Shown piece after piece: positions 1-9,684 of a DNA stretch of 64,000 nucleotides. This stretch comes from Arthrobacter sp. RIT-PI-e (GTDB lineage: Bacteria; Actinomycetota; Actinomycetes; Actinomycetales; Micrococcaceae). The notes under the pieces are model-generated. The model was not told where the DNA came from and did no database searches. It saw nothing but the letters and a program-made list of their open reading frames with translations. The position numbers were made by a program, and so were the translations under genes. The stretch is from the NCBI RefSeq assembly GCF_001187915.1, contig NZ_LGIU01000034.1, positions 1 to 64,000 of the forward strand. The letters are read 5' to 3'. Numbering within the stretch: position 1 is the stretch's first letter; each line of letters opens with the position of its first letter.

Positions 1-3
1 GGT

Positions 4-26
4 CCCGCCGTCCGTGCGACGGCGGG
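4..26 (-). terminator. Hairpin terminator of the aminotransferase gene
   Basis: A perfect 9-bp inverted repeat (CCCGCCGTC / GACGGCGGG) with a 5-nt loop lies 38 nt beyond the stop codon of the minus-strand aminotransferase gene. There is no U-tract, which is common for GC-rich actinobacteria, so the terminator call rests on position and stem strength only. Confidence 0.5.
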
Positions 27-63
27 GGTCGTCATCCCCGGCCGGCCCCCGCCGCCTCCGCGG

Positions 64-1197
64 TCAGGTGAAGGCGGCCACGACGGCGGCGGCTTCGCCG
101 AGTACCTCCGACCGGGTGGTCGCGTGGACGGCGAAACGGATGCGGTCCTCCCCGTGCCGGGTCACAGTGATCCCGGCGGCGGCGAGCGCCTCCCGTGCCT
201 CCGCAGCCCGCCCGGGGACGCCGGCCACCACGATCCCGGCGCGGCGGTCCCGTTCCCTCGGTGACAGCACCGTGACCCCGGCCGCATCGAGGTGGTCGAT
301 CAGTGCGCCGGCGTGCGTCGCGACGAGACCCTGGAGCGCCTGCACGCCCACCGTCTCGACCAGCTCCAGGGCCTCGGCGAAGGATCCGGTCGCGTAGGGC
401 GAGAGGTTCGAGACGGAGAACCGCCCCGCACCCGGCAGCGGCGGGGGTCCCTCGCCGTTGTACCGGTGTGCCCCGGCCCCCCCGGTCCAGCCCGTGAGCA
501 GGGGCTCGATCCGCTCGAGGCCCTGCTCGGACACGGCCAGCCCTGCCATGCCCCAGCCACCGCGCACCCACTTCTGGGCGCCGGCGATCAGCGCGTCCGC
601 GAGGGTCCACTCGAGGTCCGCGACGCCGAAGCCCTGGATGCCGTCCACCACGAGCAGTCGGTCCGGCCCGATGACCTCCCGGATACCGGCCAGGTCCGCG
701 ACGTACCCGGTGCGGAAGTCGACGGCGCTGACGCTCACCGCCACGGTGTCCGCCGTCAACCCGCGCGCGACGACGTCGGGGGTCACCTGGGTGCCGGGCT
801 CGCCGATCAGTTCGACGCGCGCCCGTCCGGCCTCACTGTTCCGGAGCCAGGGATAGGTGTTGGACGGGAACTCGCCGGCGCTCACGAGCACCGTCCCGCG
901 CGAGAGACCGAAGGCCACCTGGAACAGACCGAGCGAGGTGCTGCCGGTCAGTCCCACCTGATCGAGGGGGAAGCCGCTCAACCTGGAGAAGGCCTCACGG
1001 GCCCGTACCTCCTCGGCGAAGAGGAGCTCGACGGCGTCGGGCCCGGCCTCCCCGGCGATCCCCATGAGGTGTGCCACGTGATCGCGGACCTTGGTGGACG
1101 GCGGGCCGTAGCTCGCGAAGTTCAGGAACCCGGGTAGCTCGGAGAAGGCCGACTCGTACGTCGCGAACAGCTCGTCGGGCGTGGGATCGATCGCCAT
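64..1197 (-). CDS. Class V aminotransferase (PLP-dependent)
   Basis: This 377-aa protein is a fold-type I PLP enzyme of the class V (cysteine desulfurase / kynureninase-like) group. The PLP-binding lysine is visible in GAQKWVRGGWG (about Lys209), preceded by the VVDG aspartate (about Asp185) that contacts the pyridine nitrogen. The GSTSLG motif near residue 85 fits the phosphate-binding cup. The substrate cannot be told from sequence: there is no obvious sulfur-carrier loop cysteine, so an aminotransferase or lyase acting on a small amino acid is more likely than an IscS/SufS role. The ATG start lies 3 nt after the stop of the upstream PRC/YsnF gene, so the two are probably co-transcribed. 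Confidence 0.85.
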   Translation of the reverse strand: MAIDPTPDELFATYESAFSELPGFLNFASYGPPSTKVRDHVAHLMGIAGEAGPDAVELLFAEEVRAREAFSRLSGFPLDQVGLTGSTSLGLFQVAFGLSRGTVLVSAGEFPSNTYPWLRNSEAGRARVELIGEPGTQVTPDVVARGLTADTVAVSVSAVDFRTGYVADLAGIREVIGPDRLLVVDGIQGFGVADLEWTLADALIAGAQKWVRGGWGMAGLAVSEQGLERIEPLLTGWTGGAGAHRYNGEGPPPLPGAGRFSVSNLSPYATGSFAEALELVETVGVQALQGLVATHAGALIDHLDAAGVTVLSPRERDRRAGIVVAGVPGRAAEAREALAAAGITVTRHGEDRIRFAVHATTRSEVLGEAAAVVAAFT

Positions 1198-1200
1198 GGG

Positions 1201-2076
1201 TCAGCGCCGCTTCTTCCCCTTGAGGAGGGCATTGGGACGGTTCCGCACGATGTCGGAGGAGTTCTCGCCCTCCGTCCGGCGTCGGGAGGCCTTCCCCGTG
1301 GTTCTCCGCGCCTTCCCGGACACGGCGCCGGGCGCAGGCTCGCCGTCGACACTGGTGGAGATGCGTTCCTTCCGCACCTCCTCCCGGACCGTGGCCCGCC
1401 CGGCGACGGTGACCGTGTCCATCCGCACCCGCTCCACGGGAACCGTCTCCACACCGACCACCGCGACCTCCTCCCGCAGCACCACGTCCACGGACCGCTC
1501 CTGGAACAACGCGTCCTCGTCGAGGTCCGGGTGCGCCGAGGTGATCGGCTCGACCTCGACCCGGAGCTGCTCCCTGCGCAGGGACACCGTTGCCCGGGCC
1601 TCCTCCGTGACGACGTACTTCCGCAACCGCACCCGGCCGGCGTCGTGCCGCTCGGTCCGCACCCTGAGCCGCTCCTCCGAGCGGATCATCCAGGGTGCAC
1701 CGTCGTCGTCCCGCACCGCCCCGTCCGGCCCGCCCGCCCCCGCACCGCCCGCCAGCCCGTAGTGCGCCTCGAGTGCGGCCTCCTCCTCGGCACCGAGGTG
1801 GCCGTCACCGTCGATCGACGGAGCCTGTTCGATCAGCGCGCGCGGAGGGACGACGACGAGGTGGTCGCCCTCCGCCGTGGCGCCCCGCAGCGGCACGAAG
1901 TTCGGGGTACCGGACGGGCCGGTGCGGACGGTCACCCAGACCGGCTGCTCGGCGGTCTCGTCCAGGTACACCTCGCCGATCGGGCCCATCCCCTCCCCCT
2001 GGTGCGTGAGCACCGCCGTCCGGGAGTCGAGCAGGGGATCGAGGTCGTCCATCGTGAGCATGCGTGGTCCTGTCAT
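1201..2076 (-). CDS. PRC-barrel and YsnF/DUF2382 domain stress protein
   Basis: The 291-aa protein has an N-terminal PRC-barrel-like domain (about residues 8-85, with VYLDE and PVWVTVRTG strands). A variable acidic linker follows, then a C-terminal YsnF/AvaK (DUF2382) domain (about 150-265) built from alternating charged strands such as LRVRTERHDAGRVRLRKYV. The tail is strongly basic (KGKKRR). Proteins of this architecture in actinobacteria are usually cytoplasmic and linked to general stress; no enzymatic activity is established. It is the first gene of a two-gene unit with the aminotransferase and is divergent from the small repeat peptide at 2435. Confidence 0.85.
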   Translation of the reverse strand: MTGPRMLTMDDLDPLLDSRTAVLTHQGEGMGPIGEVYLDETAEQPVWVTVRTGPSGTPNFVPLRGATAEGDHLVVVPPRALIEQAPSIDGDGHLGAEEEAALEAHYGLAGGAGAGGPDGAVRDDDGAPWMIRSEERLRVRTERHDAGRVRLRKYVVTEEARATVSLRREQLRVEVEPITSAHPDLDEDALFQERSVDVVLREEVAVVGVETVPVERVRMDTVTVAGRATVREEVRKERISTSVDGEPAPGAVSGKARRTTGKASRRRTEGENSSDIVRNRPNALLKGKKRR

Positions 2077-2255
2077 CGGATTCGTCCGCCGTCGATCGGC
2101 GATCCACGGTCAGCGTAGGTCGACCGTCCACACGATGACAAGCACACTTACTATTGCGGGAACCGGCGCCTCGGCCCGTCATCGCGGGAGCGGCGCCGCC
2201 CACGTGGGAGCAGGGGGGGTCCGCAGGGTGTGACGGAACTGACGTCTCATTTATT

Positions 2256-2283
2256 TTGAGTAGATCACAATAAGGCCTAGGCT
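2256..2283 (+). promoter_or_regulatory. Candidate promoter and long leader for the small repeat peptide
   Basis: TTGAGT (2256-2261), a 16-nt spacer and TAGGCT (2278-2283, TAnnnT type) sit in an AT-rich island inside an otherwise GC-rich 358-nt gap (2077-2434). If used, the transcript would carry a leader of about 145 nt with a small hairpin GAGAC/GTCTC starting near 2286. The rest of the gap must also hold the divergent promoter for the PRC/YsnF gene. I see no further gene in it. Confidence 0.35.
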
Positions 2284-2434
2284 CGAGACAGACGGTCTCC
2301 CGATCACACCGCGGAGATCGACGAGCGACTTCGACCACGATCCGCGGTCCCGCTCGACCACGACCCCCGGCATGCTCCCGGCCCGCCGTGTCCACGATGC
2401 CGTGCATCCCCTCCGACAGAAGGAACATCACCCC

Positions 2435-2689
2435 ATGACTATCCTCGACCGACCACTGCCCGTACGGCGCCCCACCGCCTCACCCTCCGTTCCCGAGCAG
2501 GGTGCCCCGGCTCCCTTCGGTGGCAGCTACGTGACGACCGGCTCAGCCCGCCCGGCGACGGAGGGCGCCTACGTGACGCGCACGGATGCCTTCTCGCAGC
2601 ACGGCCCCCTCGCCCCTGCGACCCGCGGTACCTACGTGAGCACGTCGTCGGCAGCGCCGAGCGGGGGCACCTACACCTACACCGGCTGA
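2435..2689 (+). CDS. Small protein with G-[ST/A]-Y-[VT]-[TS] repeats, unknown function
   Basis: The ATG at 2435 is preceded by GAAGGA at 10 nt and gives 84 residues. I do not recognise the family. A short basic, proline-rich N-terminus is followed by four spaced copies of a Gly-x-Tyr-rich unit: GGSYVTTG, EGAYVTRT, RGTYVSTS and GGTYTYTG at the very C-terminus. The spacers are rich in Ala, Pro and Ser. There is no signal peptide, membrane segment or cysteine. The regular spacing and the preserved tyrosine argue that it is a real, selected product rather than a chance frame. Downstream lies a convergent LLM oxidoreductase gene. See findings. Confidence 0.65.
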   Translation: MTILDRPLPVRRPTASPSVPEQGAPAPFGGSYVTTGSARPATEGAYVTRTDAFSQHGPLAPATRGTYVSTSSAAPSGGTYTYTG

Positions 2690-2730
2690 CGCCTCGCACC
2701 CGGTACCACCGGACCTCGGAAGCCGGCCGG

Positions 2731-3708
2731 TCAGGGGGCCGCGAGATCCGCCGGGAGCGCGTCCGACCGCGACTGCGCCTCGGGGCCCCCCGCCCCGCCG
2801 CTGACCAGGAGCTCGTCGGCACCGGTGCGCGCGTGCAGCTCTCCCACCCCACCCGCCCCCTCGGCCTGCGCCCCGGACACCGCGGTGGCGAGTGCGTTCT
2901 CCACCCGGGCCTCCGGCCGCGAGGTCAGCTGCCTGCGGTCGGGGCCCTCGAGGGGCGGGAAGTACCCGTCGGTACGGGACACCGCGAGCGCCCGGGCCTC
3001 CGGGAGCAGCAGGTCCCGGGCCTGCGCCGTCGTCGGGGCCACGGCCACGTTCAGGGACACCGAGACGTGGGGAGCGTCCCACCACGGTGACGGCCGGAAG
3101 GCCTCGCGGTAGCGCCGGAGGGCCGGATCCTCCTCCCTGAACAGGCCGGGTCCACCGAGGACGACGCCGAGACCGGCCCGCGCGGCGATGTCCACGCCCT
3201 GCCCGGTGGCGAGCACGAACACGGGGGTGCGCCCGCCGTCCCGCGGACGCGCGGTCACCGACGCTTCGCCGGCCAGGAAGTCCAGCAGCTCCATCATGTC
3301 CTCCTCGAAGCGCGCGGCGTCCTCCTTGCCCGCGCCGAGGGCCGTGCGGACCGGCCGGGTGAATCCCAGCGAGCGGCCCACCCCGAGATCGAATCGGCCG
3401 CCGGACAGCGCGGCGAGGGTGGCAGCCTGCTCGGCGACCACGAGCGGCCGGTGGTTGGGCAGCATGATGCCGCCCGGGCCGCCCCGGATCGAGGGGGTGC
3501 GGGGGGCGATCGCGGCGGCGAGCCCCGCCGGGGCAGGGCCGGCGACCCCCGGGCCGCCGGGGTGCTCCGCCCCCCAGAGGCGCGGGTCCCCGTGCTGCTC
3601 GGCCCGCTGCGCACGCCCCACCCCCCGCCGCAGGGTGGCCGCCTCGGAGTCCCCTGCACGGGTCTGGGCCCGGTCGAGGACGGACAGACCGGTGAAAGGA
3701 AGGGGCAT
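2731..3708 (-). CDS. LLM class flavin-dependent oxidoreductase
   Basis: The 325-aa protein belongs to the bacterial luciferase-like (LLM) TIM-barrel family that uses reduced FMN or F420. Typical landmarks are an N-terminal SVLDR stretch, GGIMLPNHRPLVVAEQ (about 84-99) and GGRFDLGVGRS (about 107-117). The helix that normally carries an AEHH motif reads GAEHPGGPG here, and nearby residues are unusually Gly/Pro-rich, so local base-call errors or degeneration are possible (see findings). Physiological substrate unknown. The ATG start has no strong Shine-Dalgarno sequence. It is divergent from the YdjM-type gene. Confidence 0.8.
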   Translation of the reverse strand: MPLPFTGLSVLDRAQTRAGDSEAATLRRGVGRAQRAEQHGDPRLWGAEHPGGPGVAGPAPAGLAAAIAPRTPSIRGGPGGIMLPNHRPLVVAEQAATLAALSGGRFDLGVGRSLGFTRPVRTALGAGKEDAARFEEDMMELLDFLAGEASVTARPRDGGRTPVFVLATGQGVDIAARAGLGVVLGGPGLFREEDPALRRYREAFRPSPWWDAPHVSVSLNVAVAPTTAQARDLLLPEARALAVSRTDGYFPPLEGPDRRQLTSRPEARVENALATAVSGAQAEGAGGVGELHARTGADELLVSGGAGGPEAQSRSDALPADLAAP

Positions 3709-3843
3709 ACCAGGGGAACCGGACGGCAGGGAGCGGCATTCCTCGGCGCCGGATCCGATAATGACGGTGGTACGGGTGAGGATGGGATGTCGTCACCGGA
3801 CCCGACCGAGGCCCGGGGCGTCCCACCGAGAGGATCCCCCACC

Positions 3844-4698
3844 ATGATGGGCGCCCACCATGCTGCCTGCGGCGCCGCCGCCTGGGTTGCCGCCACCACG
3901 CAGATCGAGGTGGACCTCGGCGCACTGAGCGCCGTCGTCCCGGTGCTGCCCGACTCCTTCGACCTCGGGTTCCGGCTGCTGGAGGTGAGCCCGGTGGGCG
4001 TGGTCACCGGCGCACTGGTCACCGCGGGAGCCGCGCTGCTCCCCGACGCCGACCACCACAACGCCACGATCGCCCACTCGCTCCCGCCGGTCTCCAACGT
4101 GGTGTGCTCGGCGATCGGCGCCGTGTCCGGGGGCCACCGCAAAGGGACCCACTCGCTGCTCGGCGTGGTGGCCTTCGTGGCCGTGGCGTTCGTCGCCGGG
4201 CTGTGGACCGTGGAGACCGGGACGTTCGGCACCGTCTATCCGGGGGCCGGTGTGCTGACGGTGCTCCTGGTCTCCTTCGCGGCGAAGGCCCTGAAGATCA
4301 TCCCGGACGGCCTGCGGAAGTTCCCCTGGGTGGTGGGGTTGACGGCCGGGGCGTTCGTCACGGCCTTCGCCCCCGAGGAGCAGTTCTGGTTCCCGTTGGC
4401 CATGGGCATCGGGGTGGTGGTGCACATCCTCGGGGACCTGCTGACCACCGGTGGCTGCAACCCCCTGTACCCGCTGCGCGTCAAGCGCCCGCGGAGCCTC
4501 GCGAAGGTCCCGGTGATCTCCCGGATGTGGCGGCCCGGCGGCAACATCGCCGTGCCGATCCTCGGGAACGCCGGGTCCGCCCGCGAGTGGTGCCTGCTGG
4601 TGCCGATCTCGTTCTACGCCGTCGCGGGGGTGGCCCTGGCCATCTCCGAGATCGACGCCGGCGGCACCACGCTCACCCAGCTCTCGGGCCTCGGCTGA
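3844..4698 (+). CDS. YdjM-type membrane-bound metal-dependent hydrolase (DUF457-like)
   Basis: The start at 3844 was chosen because GAGAGGA ends 9 nt upstream; an in-frame ATG at 3787 lacks such a site. The 284-aa protein is a polytopic membrane protein of the LexA-binding/YdjM-like family. It has the family's His/Asp metal motifs at membrane boundaries: GAHHAACG at the N-terminus, LLPDADHH (about 60), GGHRKGTHS (about 98) and HILGDLLTTGGCNPLYPL (about 195). These fit a metal-dependent hydrolase acting on a membrane-associated substrate, which is not known. It is transcribed alone and converges on the DsbA-like gene. Confidence 0.8.
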   Translation: MMGAHHAACGAAAWVAATTQIEVDLGALSAVVPVLPDSFDLGFRLLEVSPVGVVTGALVTAGAALLPDADHHNATIAHSLPPVSNVVCSAIGAVSGGHRKGTHSLLGVVAFVAVAFVAGLWTVETGTFGTVYPGAGVLTVLLVSFAAKALKIIPDGLRKFPWVVGLTAGAFVTAFAPEEQFWFPLAMGIGVVVHILGDLLTTGGCNPLYPLRVKRPRSLAKVPVISRMWRPGGNIAVPILGNAGSAREWCLLVPISFYAVAGVALAISEIDAGGTTLTQLSGLG

Positions 4699-4701
4699 TC
4701 C

Positions 4702-5397
4702 TCAGCAGCCCTCCGGCCCGCAGGCCGGGCCGTCAGCGGACGGCGTCAGCGACACCAGCGGGTGGGCCTCCTGCCACGCGGTGTCGAGGGCCTGCCGGAA
4801 CACCTCCACCGGCTGGGCACCGGAGATGCCGTACTTCCGGTCCACCACGAAGAACGGCACGCCCTGCACCCCGAGCGTCCGGGCCTCCTGGGTGTCGCGG
4901 CGGACGTCGTCGGCGAAGCGGTCACCGGCCACCGTCTCGCGGATCTCCGCCTCGTCGAGACCGATGCCGGTACCGAGGGAGGCGAGGACGTCGACGTCGG
5001 AGGTGTCGAGCCCCTGCTCGAAGTGGGCGGACATGATGGCCTCCTTCGCGGCGTCGCCCCGGCCGGCGGCCTTCGCGAGGTGGAGGAAGCGGTGCGCGGT
5101 GAAGCTGTTGCCCACCACGATCCGGTCGAAGTCGAAGGCGAGGCCCTCCCCCTCGGCCTGCTGGGAGAGGTGCTGCCACATCTGGCGGAGCTGCTCGGGG
5201 GCGATGCCCTTACGCTCGGAGAGGTACTGCTCCTCGGTGCCGTCGTAGTGCTCGGGGAGAGTGGGGTCCAGCTGGTAGCTCTTCCAGGTGACCTCGACGT
5301 CCTCCCTGTGGGGGAAGTCCGCGAGGGCCTTCTCGAAGCGGCGCTTCCCCACGAAGCACCACGGGCATTTCACGTCGGACCAGATCTCTATGCGCAT
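4702..5397 (-). CDS. FrnE-like DsbA family oxidoreductase
   Basis: The 231-aa protein begins [14 protein letters not shown], placing the CPWC redox motif at residues 11-14 inside a thioredoxin fold. A helical insertion follows (about 60-165), and the cis-proline loop is [10 protein letters not shown]. This is the FrnE/2-hydroxychromene-2-carboxylate isomerase branch of the DsbA superfamily. Family members are cytosolic (no signal peptide here) and are linked to thiol redox or stress tolerance. Two further cysteines lie in the C-terminal tail (ACGPEGC). A much longer upstream open frame exists but is antisense to selO and was rejected as an extension. Confidence 0.88.
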   Translation of the reverse strand: MRIEIWSDVKCPWCFVGKRRFEKALADFPHREDVEVTWKSYQLDPTLPEHYDGTEEQYLSERKGIAPEQLRQMWQHLSQQAEGEGLAFDFDRIVVGNSFTAHRFLHLAKAAGRGDAAKEAIMSAHFEQGLDTSDVDVLASLGTGIGLDEAEIRETVAGDRFADDVRRDTQEARTLGVQGVPFFVVDRKYGISGAQPVEVFRQALDTAWQEAHPLVSLTPSADGPACGPEGC

Positions 5398-5517
5398 GCC
5401 CTGCACAACCTCAGCGGGATCGGCCGCTATTCCCGCCCGGTTCCCGACCGGAGGCAGGATGCGCAACCGGCACCTTCGGGATGTCATCGCCGTGAACACC
5501 GGGCGTACCGTGGAGAG

Positions 5518-6981
5518 ATGAGCGCACCTCTCACCTCCAGGGTCACCTTCGACCACCGCTTCGCACGGGACCTCCCCGAGATGGCGGTTCCGTGGCAGGC
5601 GGAGAGCGCCCCCGAGCCACGGCTCCTCGCCCTCGACGAATCCCTCGCCGAGCAGCTCGGCCTCGACCCGGCGTTCCTCCGCTCCCCCGCGGGCCTGGCC
5701 CTGCTGACGGGCACCGCAGTGCCGGAGGGCGCGACGCCGGTGGCGCAGGCCTACTCCGGCCACCAGTTCGGCAGCTTCAACCCGGGCCTCGGCGACGGCC
5801 GGGCCCTGCTCCTCGGCGAGCTCACCGACACCGACGGGCAGCTCCGCGACCTGCACCTCAAGGGCTCGGGCCGCACCCCCTTCGCCCGGGGTGGCGACGG
5901 GCTCGCCGTCGTCGGCCCCATGCTCCGCGAGTACCTCGTCAGCGAGGCGATGCACGCCCTCGGCGTCCCCACCACCCGGGCGCTCGCCGTGGTGGCCACC
6001 GGCCGTGACGTGCGCCGGGAGACGCAACTGCCCGGCGCCGTGCTGGCGCGCGTGGCGAGCAGCCACCTCCGCGTGGGCAGCTTCCAGTTCGCCGCGGCCT
6101 CGGGCAACCGGGACCTTCTGACGCGCCTCGCCGATCACGCGATCGCCCGCCACCACCCCTCGATCGCCGGCGCCGACCGCCCGTACCTGGCACTGTTCCG
6201 CGCCGTGCTGTCGGCCCAGGCCGCGCTGGTGGCGCGGTGGATGCTCGTGGGGTTCGTGCACGGCGTGATGAATACGGACAACATGACCGTCTCGAGCGAG
6301 ACCATCGACTACGGCCCGTGCGCGTTCCTGGACAGGTTCGATTCCTCCGCCGTATTCAGTTCCATCGATCACGGTGGCCGGTACGCCTACGCGAATCAGC
6401 CGCTGGTGGCCGAGTGGAACCTCGCGCGCCTCGCCGAGACCCTGCTCCCGCTGATCGATACGGACCAGGAACAGGCCGTGAAGCTCGCCGTCGCGGCGCT
6501 GGAGGAGTTCCGCCCGCAGTACAGCGCCGCATGGCTGGCCGGGATGAAGGCGAAGCTGGGACTGCCCGACGACGTCGCGGACGAGATCGCCTCCCCGCTC
6601 GCCGACGACGTGCTCACCCTCCTGCAGGACAACCACGTGGACTACACGTCCTTCTTCCGCGGACTGGGGTCCGTGGTGCGCGGCGACGCGCGGCCGGCGC
6701 GGGACCAGGTGCTCGACGTCGCCGGCTTCGACGCCTGGGCCGAGCGCTGGCTGGCACTGCACCCGGACGCCGATGCGATGGACCGCGTGAACCCCGTGTA
6801 CATCCCGCGGAACCACCTCGTGGAGGAGGCACTGACCGCCGCGACGGCGGGGGACCTGGAGCCCCTGGAGCGCCTGCACGGCGTCCTGGCCCACCCGTTC
6901 GAGGAGCGCCCGGGCCTCGAGCGCTACGCTGCCGGGGCACCCGACGACTTCGGCGCGTACACGACGTACTGCGGGACCTGA
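5518..6981 (+). CDS. selO: Protein adenylyltransferase SelO
   Basis: The ATG at 5518 sits 121 nt downstream of the divergent DsbA-like start and gives 487 residues, the usual SelO (YdiU/UPF0061) length. SelO is a pseudokinase-fold enzyme that transfers AMP from ATP onto Ser/Thr/Tyr of target proteins, influencing redox homeostasis. Visible landmarks are the [18 protein letters not shown] segment, [16 protein letters not shown] (nucleotide loop), the catalytic-loop equivalent HGVMNTDNM, the metal-binding DYGPCAFLD, and a C-terminal TYCGT that places a cysteine where eukaryotic SelO carries selenocysteine. It is monocistronic and convergent with the glycosyltransferase gene. Confidence 0.95.
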   Translation: MSAPLTSRVTFDHRFARDLPEMAVPWQAESAPEPRLLALDESLAEQLGLDPAFLRSPAGLALLTGTAVPEGATPVAQAYSGHQFGSFNPGLGDGRALLLGELTDTDGQLRDLHLKGSGRTPFARGGDGLAVVGPMLREYLVSEAMHALGVPTTRALAVVATGRDVRRETQLPGAVLARVASSHLRVGSFQFAAASGNRDLLTRLADHAIARHHPSIAGADRPYLALFRAVLSAQAALVARWMLVGFVHGVMNTDNMTVSSETIDYGPCAFLDRFDSSAVFSSIDHGGRYAYANQPLVAEWNLARLAETLLPLIDTDQEQAVKLAVAALEEFRPQYSAAWLAGMKAKLGLPDDVADEIASPLADDVLTLLQDNHVDYTSFFRGLGSVVRGDARPARDQVLDVAGFDAWAERWLALHPDADAMDRVNPVYIPRNHLVEEALTAATAGDLEPLERLHGVLAHPFEERPGLERYAAGAPDDFGAYTTYCGT

Positions 6982-7012
6982 AGCCGGTACCCAGCAGCCT
7001 TCCGCGTTGCGG

Positions 7013-9481
7013 CTACCGCACCCCTGCCCGACGACGGCGGTCGTTCCCGGAGCGCAGGTCCCGGTTGAGGCGGCGGTCGCCGTGGTACAGGATCGATGCC
7101 CAGTCGGCCTCCGCCGCCGTCTTCGCGACCACCTTGGACACCTCCACCTTCCTGACCCGCGGCTTCACGTACAGCCAGTTGAGGACACCGAGCCACATGT
7201 CCACCAGCGAGTCGGTGATGCCGATGTAGGCGCGGATGGCACCGGCCGCCAGGGTGGCGTTCAGCCCGGCGAAGGCGGCGTTGCCCCAGTTCTGCTCGGA
7301 CACGTCCCGCGCGAGCGTCAGCAGCGAGAAGATCACGATGGCGTACGGGATCACCACGTACAACCCGGGGGCGGCGGTGCGGTCCTTGACCTTCGGGGTG
7401 CGGACGAACGGGATCTTGTCCCCGGTGAACGCCTGCTGGATGGATTTCAGCACACCGGCGAGGTTGACCGGCAGTAGCACCAGGTTGAAGCCGTAGATCC
7501 GGAAGATGTCCGAGAACCGGTGCCCGCAGTCGCGCAGGTCGCTGCCCATCGCCAGGAAGTAGGGCGCCGCGGCGAGGAACACCACGGGGCTCAGGAGCCG
7601 GCTGTCGTACGGATAGGCGAGGAGGAACACGAGCCCGAAGCTCGCCCAGGCGATCGACGCCATGTAGTTCACGCGCAGCAGCACCTCGCGGACGAGGATC
7701 TGCTCACGCAGGTGACGCCGTCGGGCGAGCTGCACCCACAGTTTCGGCAGGATGAGCAGACCGCCGTTGGCCCAGCGGCGGCGCTGCACCACGAGGGACC
7801 CGAAGTCCGGTGGGGTGGCGCTGTAGCTCAGGCGCTCGGGGTAGTTCATGAGCGTCCAGCCGTGGGTGCCGAGGTCCACGCTGGACTCGGTGTCCTCGAT
7901 GACGGTGCGGTCCTGGATGTACGTCTTGACCTCGAAGCCGCCCACGTTCTCCACCTCCACGATGTCCTCCACCGCCCGCTTCCGGATCACGGCATTGGCC
8001 CCCACCCAGAACGTGGCGCCGTAGTAGGACATCCCCTGGTGCAGGATGTGCTGGATGTCCGTCGTCGCACCCGCCACCCGCTCGATGCGCGTGGGAGCAC
8101 CGCGGAAGGAGGAGTACGGCGTCTGGGTGACGGCGATCCGCTCGTTGCCCGGCGACTCCAGGAGGTACACGAGCCGCACGCAGTAGTCCCGCAGCAGCAG
8201 CGAATCGGCGTCGAGGGTGAGCAGGTAGGTGGAGTCGGGGACGTCGATGACGTCGTCGTCCCCCGTCCCCTCGCCGTCCGCGAAGGGACGCAGCACCGTG
8301 CCGGTGGCCACCTGCTCCCTCCGCCACCGCCGCCCCATCAGCGAGATGTAGGCGTTGAGGTTCATGGCCTTGTTGGCCTCGTGCGAGAGCGAGGCGTAGG
8401 CCTTGCGCTCGAACGTCTCCAACCGGGTGTTGAAGATCCGCACCAGCCGCACGTACAGCTCGCGGACGCGGTCCGGCTCCGGGCACTGCTCCTGGACCAG
8501 GGCCGCGTTCAGCGCGTACATGGTCAGGCGCAGTTCCCGGGCGAGCCCCATGACCACGAGGTCCACGAAGAACTCGTCCACGTGGTCCTCCACCTTCTCG
8601 GCGTCGGCCATGTCCTCGAGCCAGACGGCGGCGGACTCGTAGGCCGCGATCAGCGGCGGGTGGTCGCCGCGGGGGGGGGCGGGGTCCGCCGCCGCCGCGA
8701 GCCGTTCCTCGAAGGCGGCGAGTGCCCGGGTGGCCTGCGTGGAGGGTTCCAGGAGCGCCGACTCGATCTCGAGGCTCAGTGCCCGGGTGGCATCCAGCCG
8801 CTCCTTGACCACGGGATCGGTCGGGGACGGCGGGTCGTCGAGGAGGAGCACCACCCGGATGTCGGGGAACTCCTGCAGCGCCGCGGACCACAGCGTGGCA
8901 CGCACGACGGCGGGTTCCTCCGCATAGGAGGGCACCAGCACGGTGATGCCCTCGGCGTGGTGGGCGAAGTGCCGGTCCAGCTCGCCGCGCGGCACGCGCG
9001 TGTGGTCCCGGAACCGGTACAGCGCACCCTGGCGTGCCACCAGGTACAGCAGGGCCGAGAAGGTGAGGAACGTGACCACGATCAGGTAGGAGACCGCCTC
9101 GATCTGGAACCGGAACCCCGCATTCGGGTTGTCCGCGAACTGCCGCACGATCGTGGTGATGATGTAGGTGACCCAGGCGAGCACGGTGGTGACGATCGCG
9201 AGCCGACCGAGGGCGATCTTCCGCGAGGACGGCGTCGGGTGCACGATCGAGAGCGGTTCCGAACGCCGCTCCGCACCCCACTGCCGGCGCCGGGTGGACG
9301 CCGTCTCCGGCGCGGGGAGCTGGACGGGAGCACTGGTCCGCCGCCTCGGACCGCGCTTCACGGCGGACGGCCCGCCCGCCTCCGGGTGCACGGGGTCGAC
9401 GGCGGAGGACCCGTCGGGCGTCGTCCGACCGGCGGCGGGGGCACGCCGGGAGGACGGCGCGGTGGTGCGGTGTTTGGACAT
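7013..9481 (-). CDS. Processive family 2 glycosyltransferase (cellulose/chitin-synthase-like)
   Basis: The ATG at 9481 gives 822 residues. A disordered basic N-terminus (about 1-75) precedes two membrane segments, then a large cytosolic GT2 domain with VLVPSYAEE, the UDP-binding DDPPSP, LTLDADS (DxD-like), TVIEDTESS (catalytic ED) and the QRRRW motif typical of processive beta-glycan synthases. Several C-terminal membrane helices form the translocation channel. A long helical insertion lies between the DD and DAD motifs. The glycan (cellulose, chitin or another beta-glycan) cannot be decided. It is divergent from a GH18/CBM protein, suggesting polymer synthesis and trimming as a pair. No PilZ c-di-GMP domain is seen. 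Confidence 0.85.
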   Translation of the reverse strand: MSKHRTTAPSSRRAPAAGRTTPDGSSAVDPVHPEAGGPSAVKRGPRRRTSAPVQLPAPETASTRRRQWGAERRSEPLSIVHPTPSSRKIALGRLAIVTTVLAWVTYIITTIVRQFADNPNAGFRFQIEAVSYLIVVTFLTFSALLYLVARQGALYRFRDHTRVPRGELDRHFAHHAEGITVLVPSYAEEPAVVRATLWSAALQEFPDIRVVLLLDDPPSPTDPVVKERLDATRALSLEIESALLEPSTQATRALAAFEERLAAAADPAPPRGDHPPLIAAYESAAVWLEDMADAEKVEDHVDEFFVDLVVMGLARELRLTMYALNAALVQEQCPEPDRVRELYVRLVRIFNTRLETFERKAYASLSHEANKAMNLNAYISLMGRRWRREQVATGTVLRPFADGEGTGDDDVIDVPDSTYLLTLDADSLLLRDYCVRLVYLLESPGNERIAVTQTPYSSFRGAPTRIERVAGATTDIQHILHQGMSYYGATFWVGANAVIRKRAVEDIVEVENVGGFEVKTYIQDRTVIEDTESSVDLGTHGWTLMNYPERLSYSATPPDFGSLVVQRRRWANGGLLILPKLWVQLARRRHLREQILVREVLLRVNYMASIAWASFGLVFLLAYPYDSRLLSPVVFLAAAPYFLAMGSDLRDCGHRFSDIFRIYGFNLVLLPVNLAGVLKSIQQAFTGDKIPFVRTPKVKDRTAAPGLYVVIPYAIVIFSLLTLARDVSEQNWGNAAFAGLNATLAAGAIRAYIGITDSLVDMWLGVLNWLYVKPRVRKVEVSKVVAKTAAEADWASILYHGDRRLNRDLRSGNDRRRRAGVR

Positions 9482-9684
9482 GGCTACCCAGCAGTTGACG
9501 GACACGTTCCGGCCGGGGCCCACCCCATGCGGGGACCCGGTGTCGTGCGCAACTCTCGGCACCCGGGACGCCACCCGTTAGGCATTGCGGACGGGGGCAA
9601 CCCCAGTAGCATTGAGCCTCGAGCAGCTTCTCGCGGTCTCAAGCGCATCGGCTCCGCTGCTCCCACACCGATCTGGGGTTCTCC

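Noticed and set aside
4762-5517. N-terminal extension of selO
   Set aside because: It would run antisense through the whole DsbA-like gene and make SelO about 250 residues too long.
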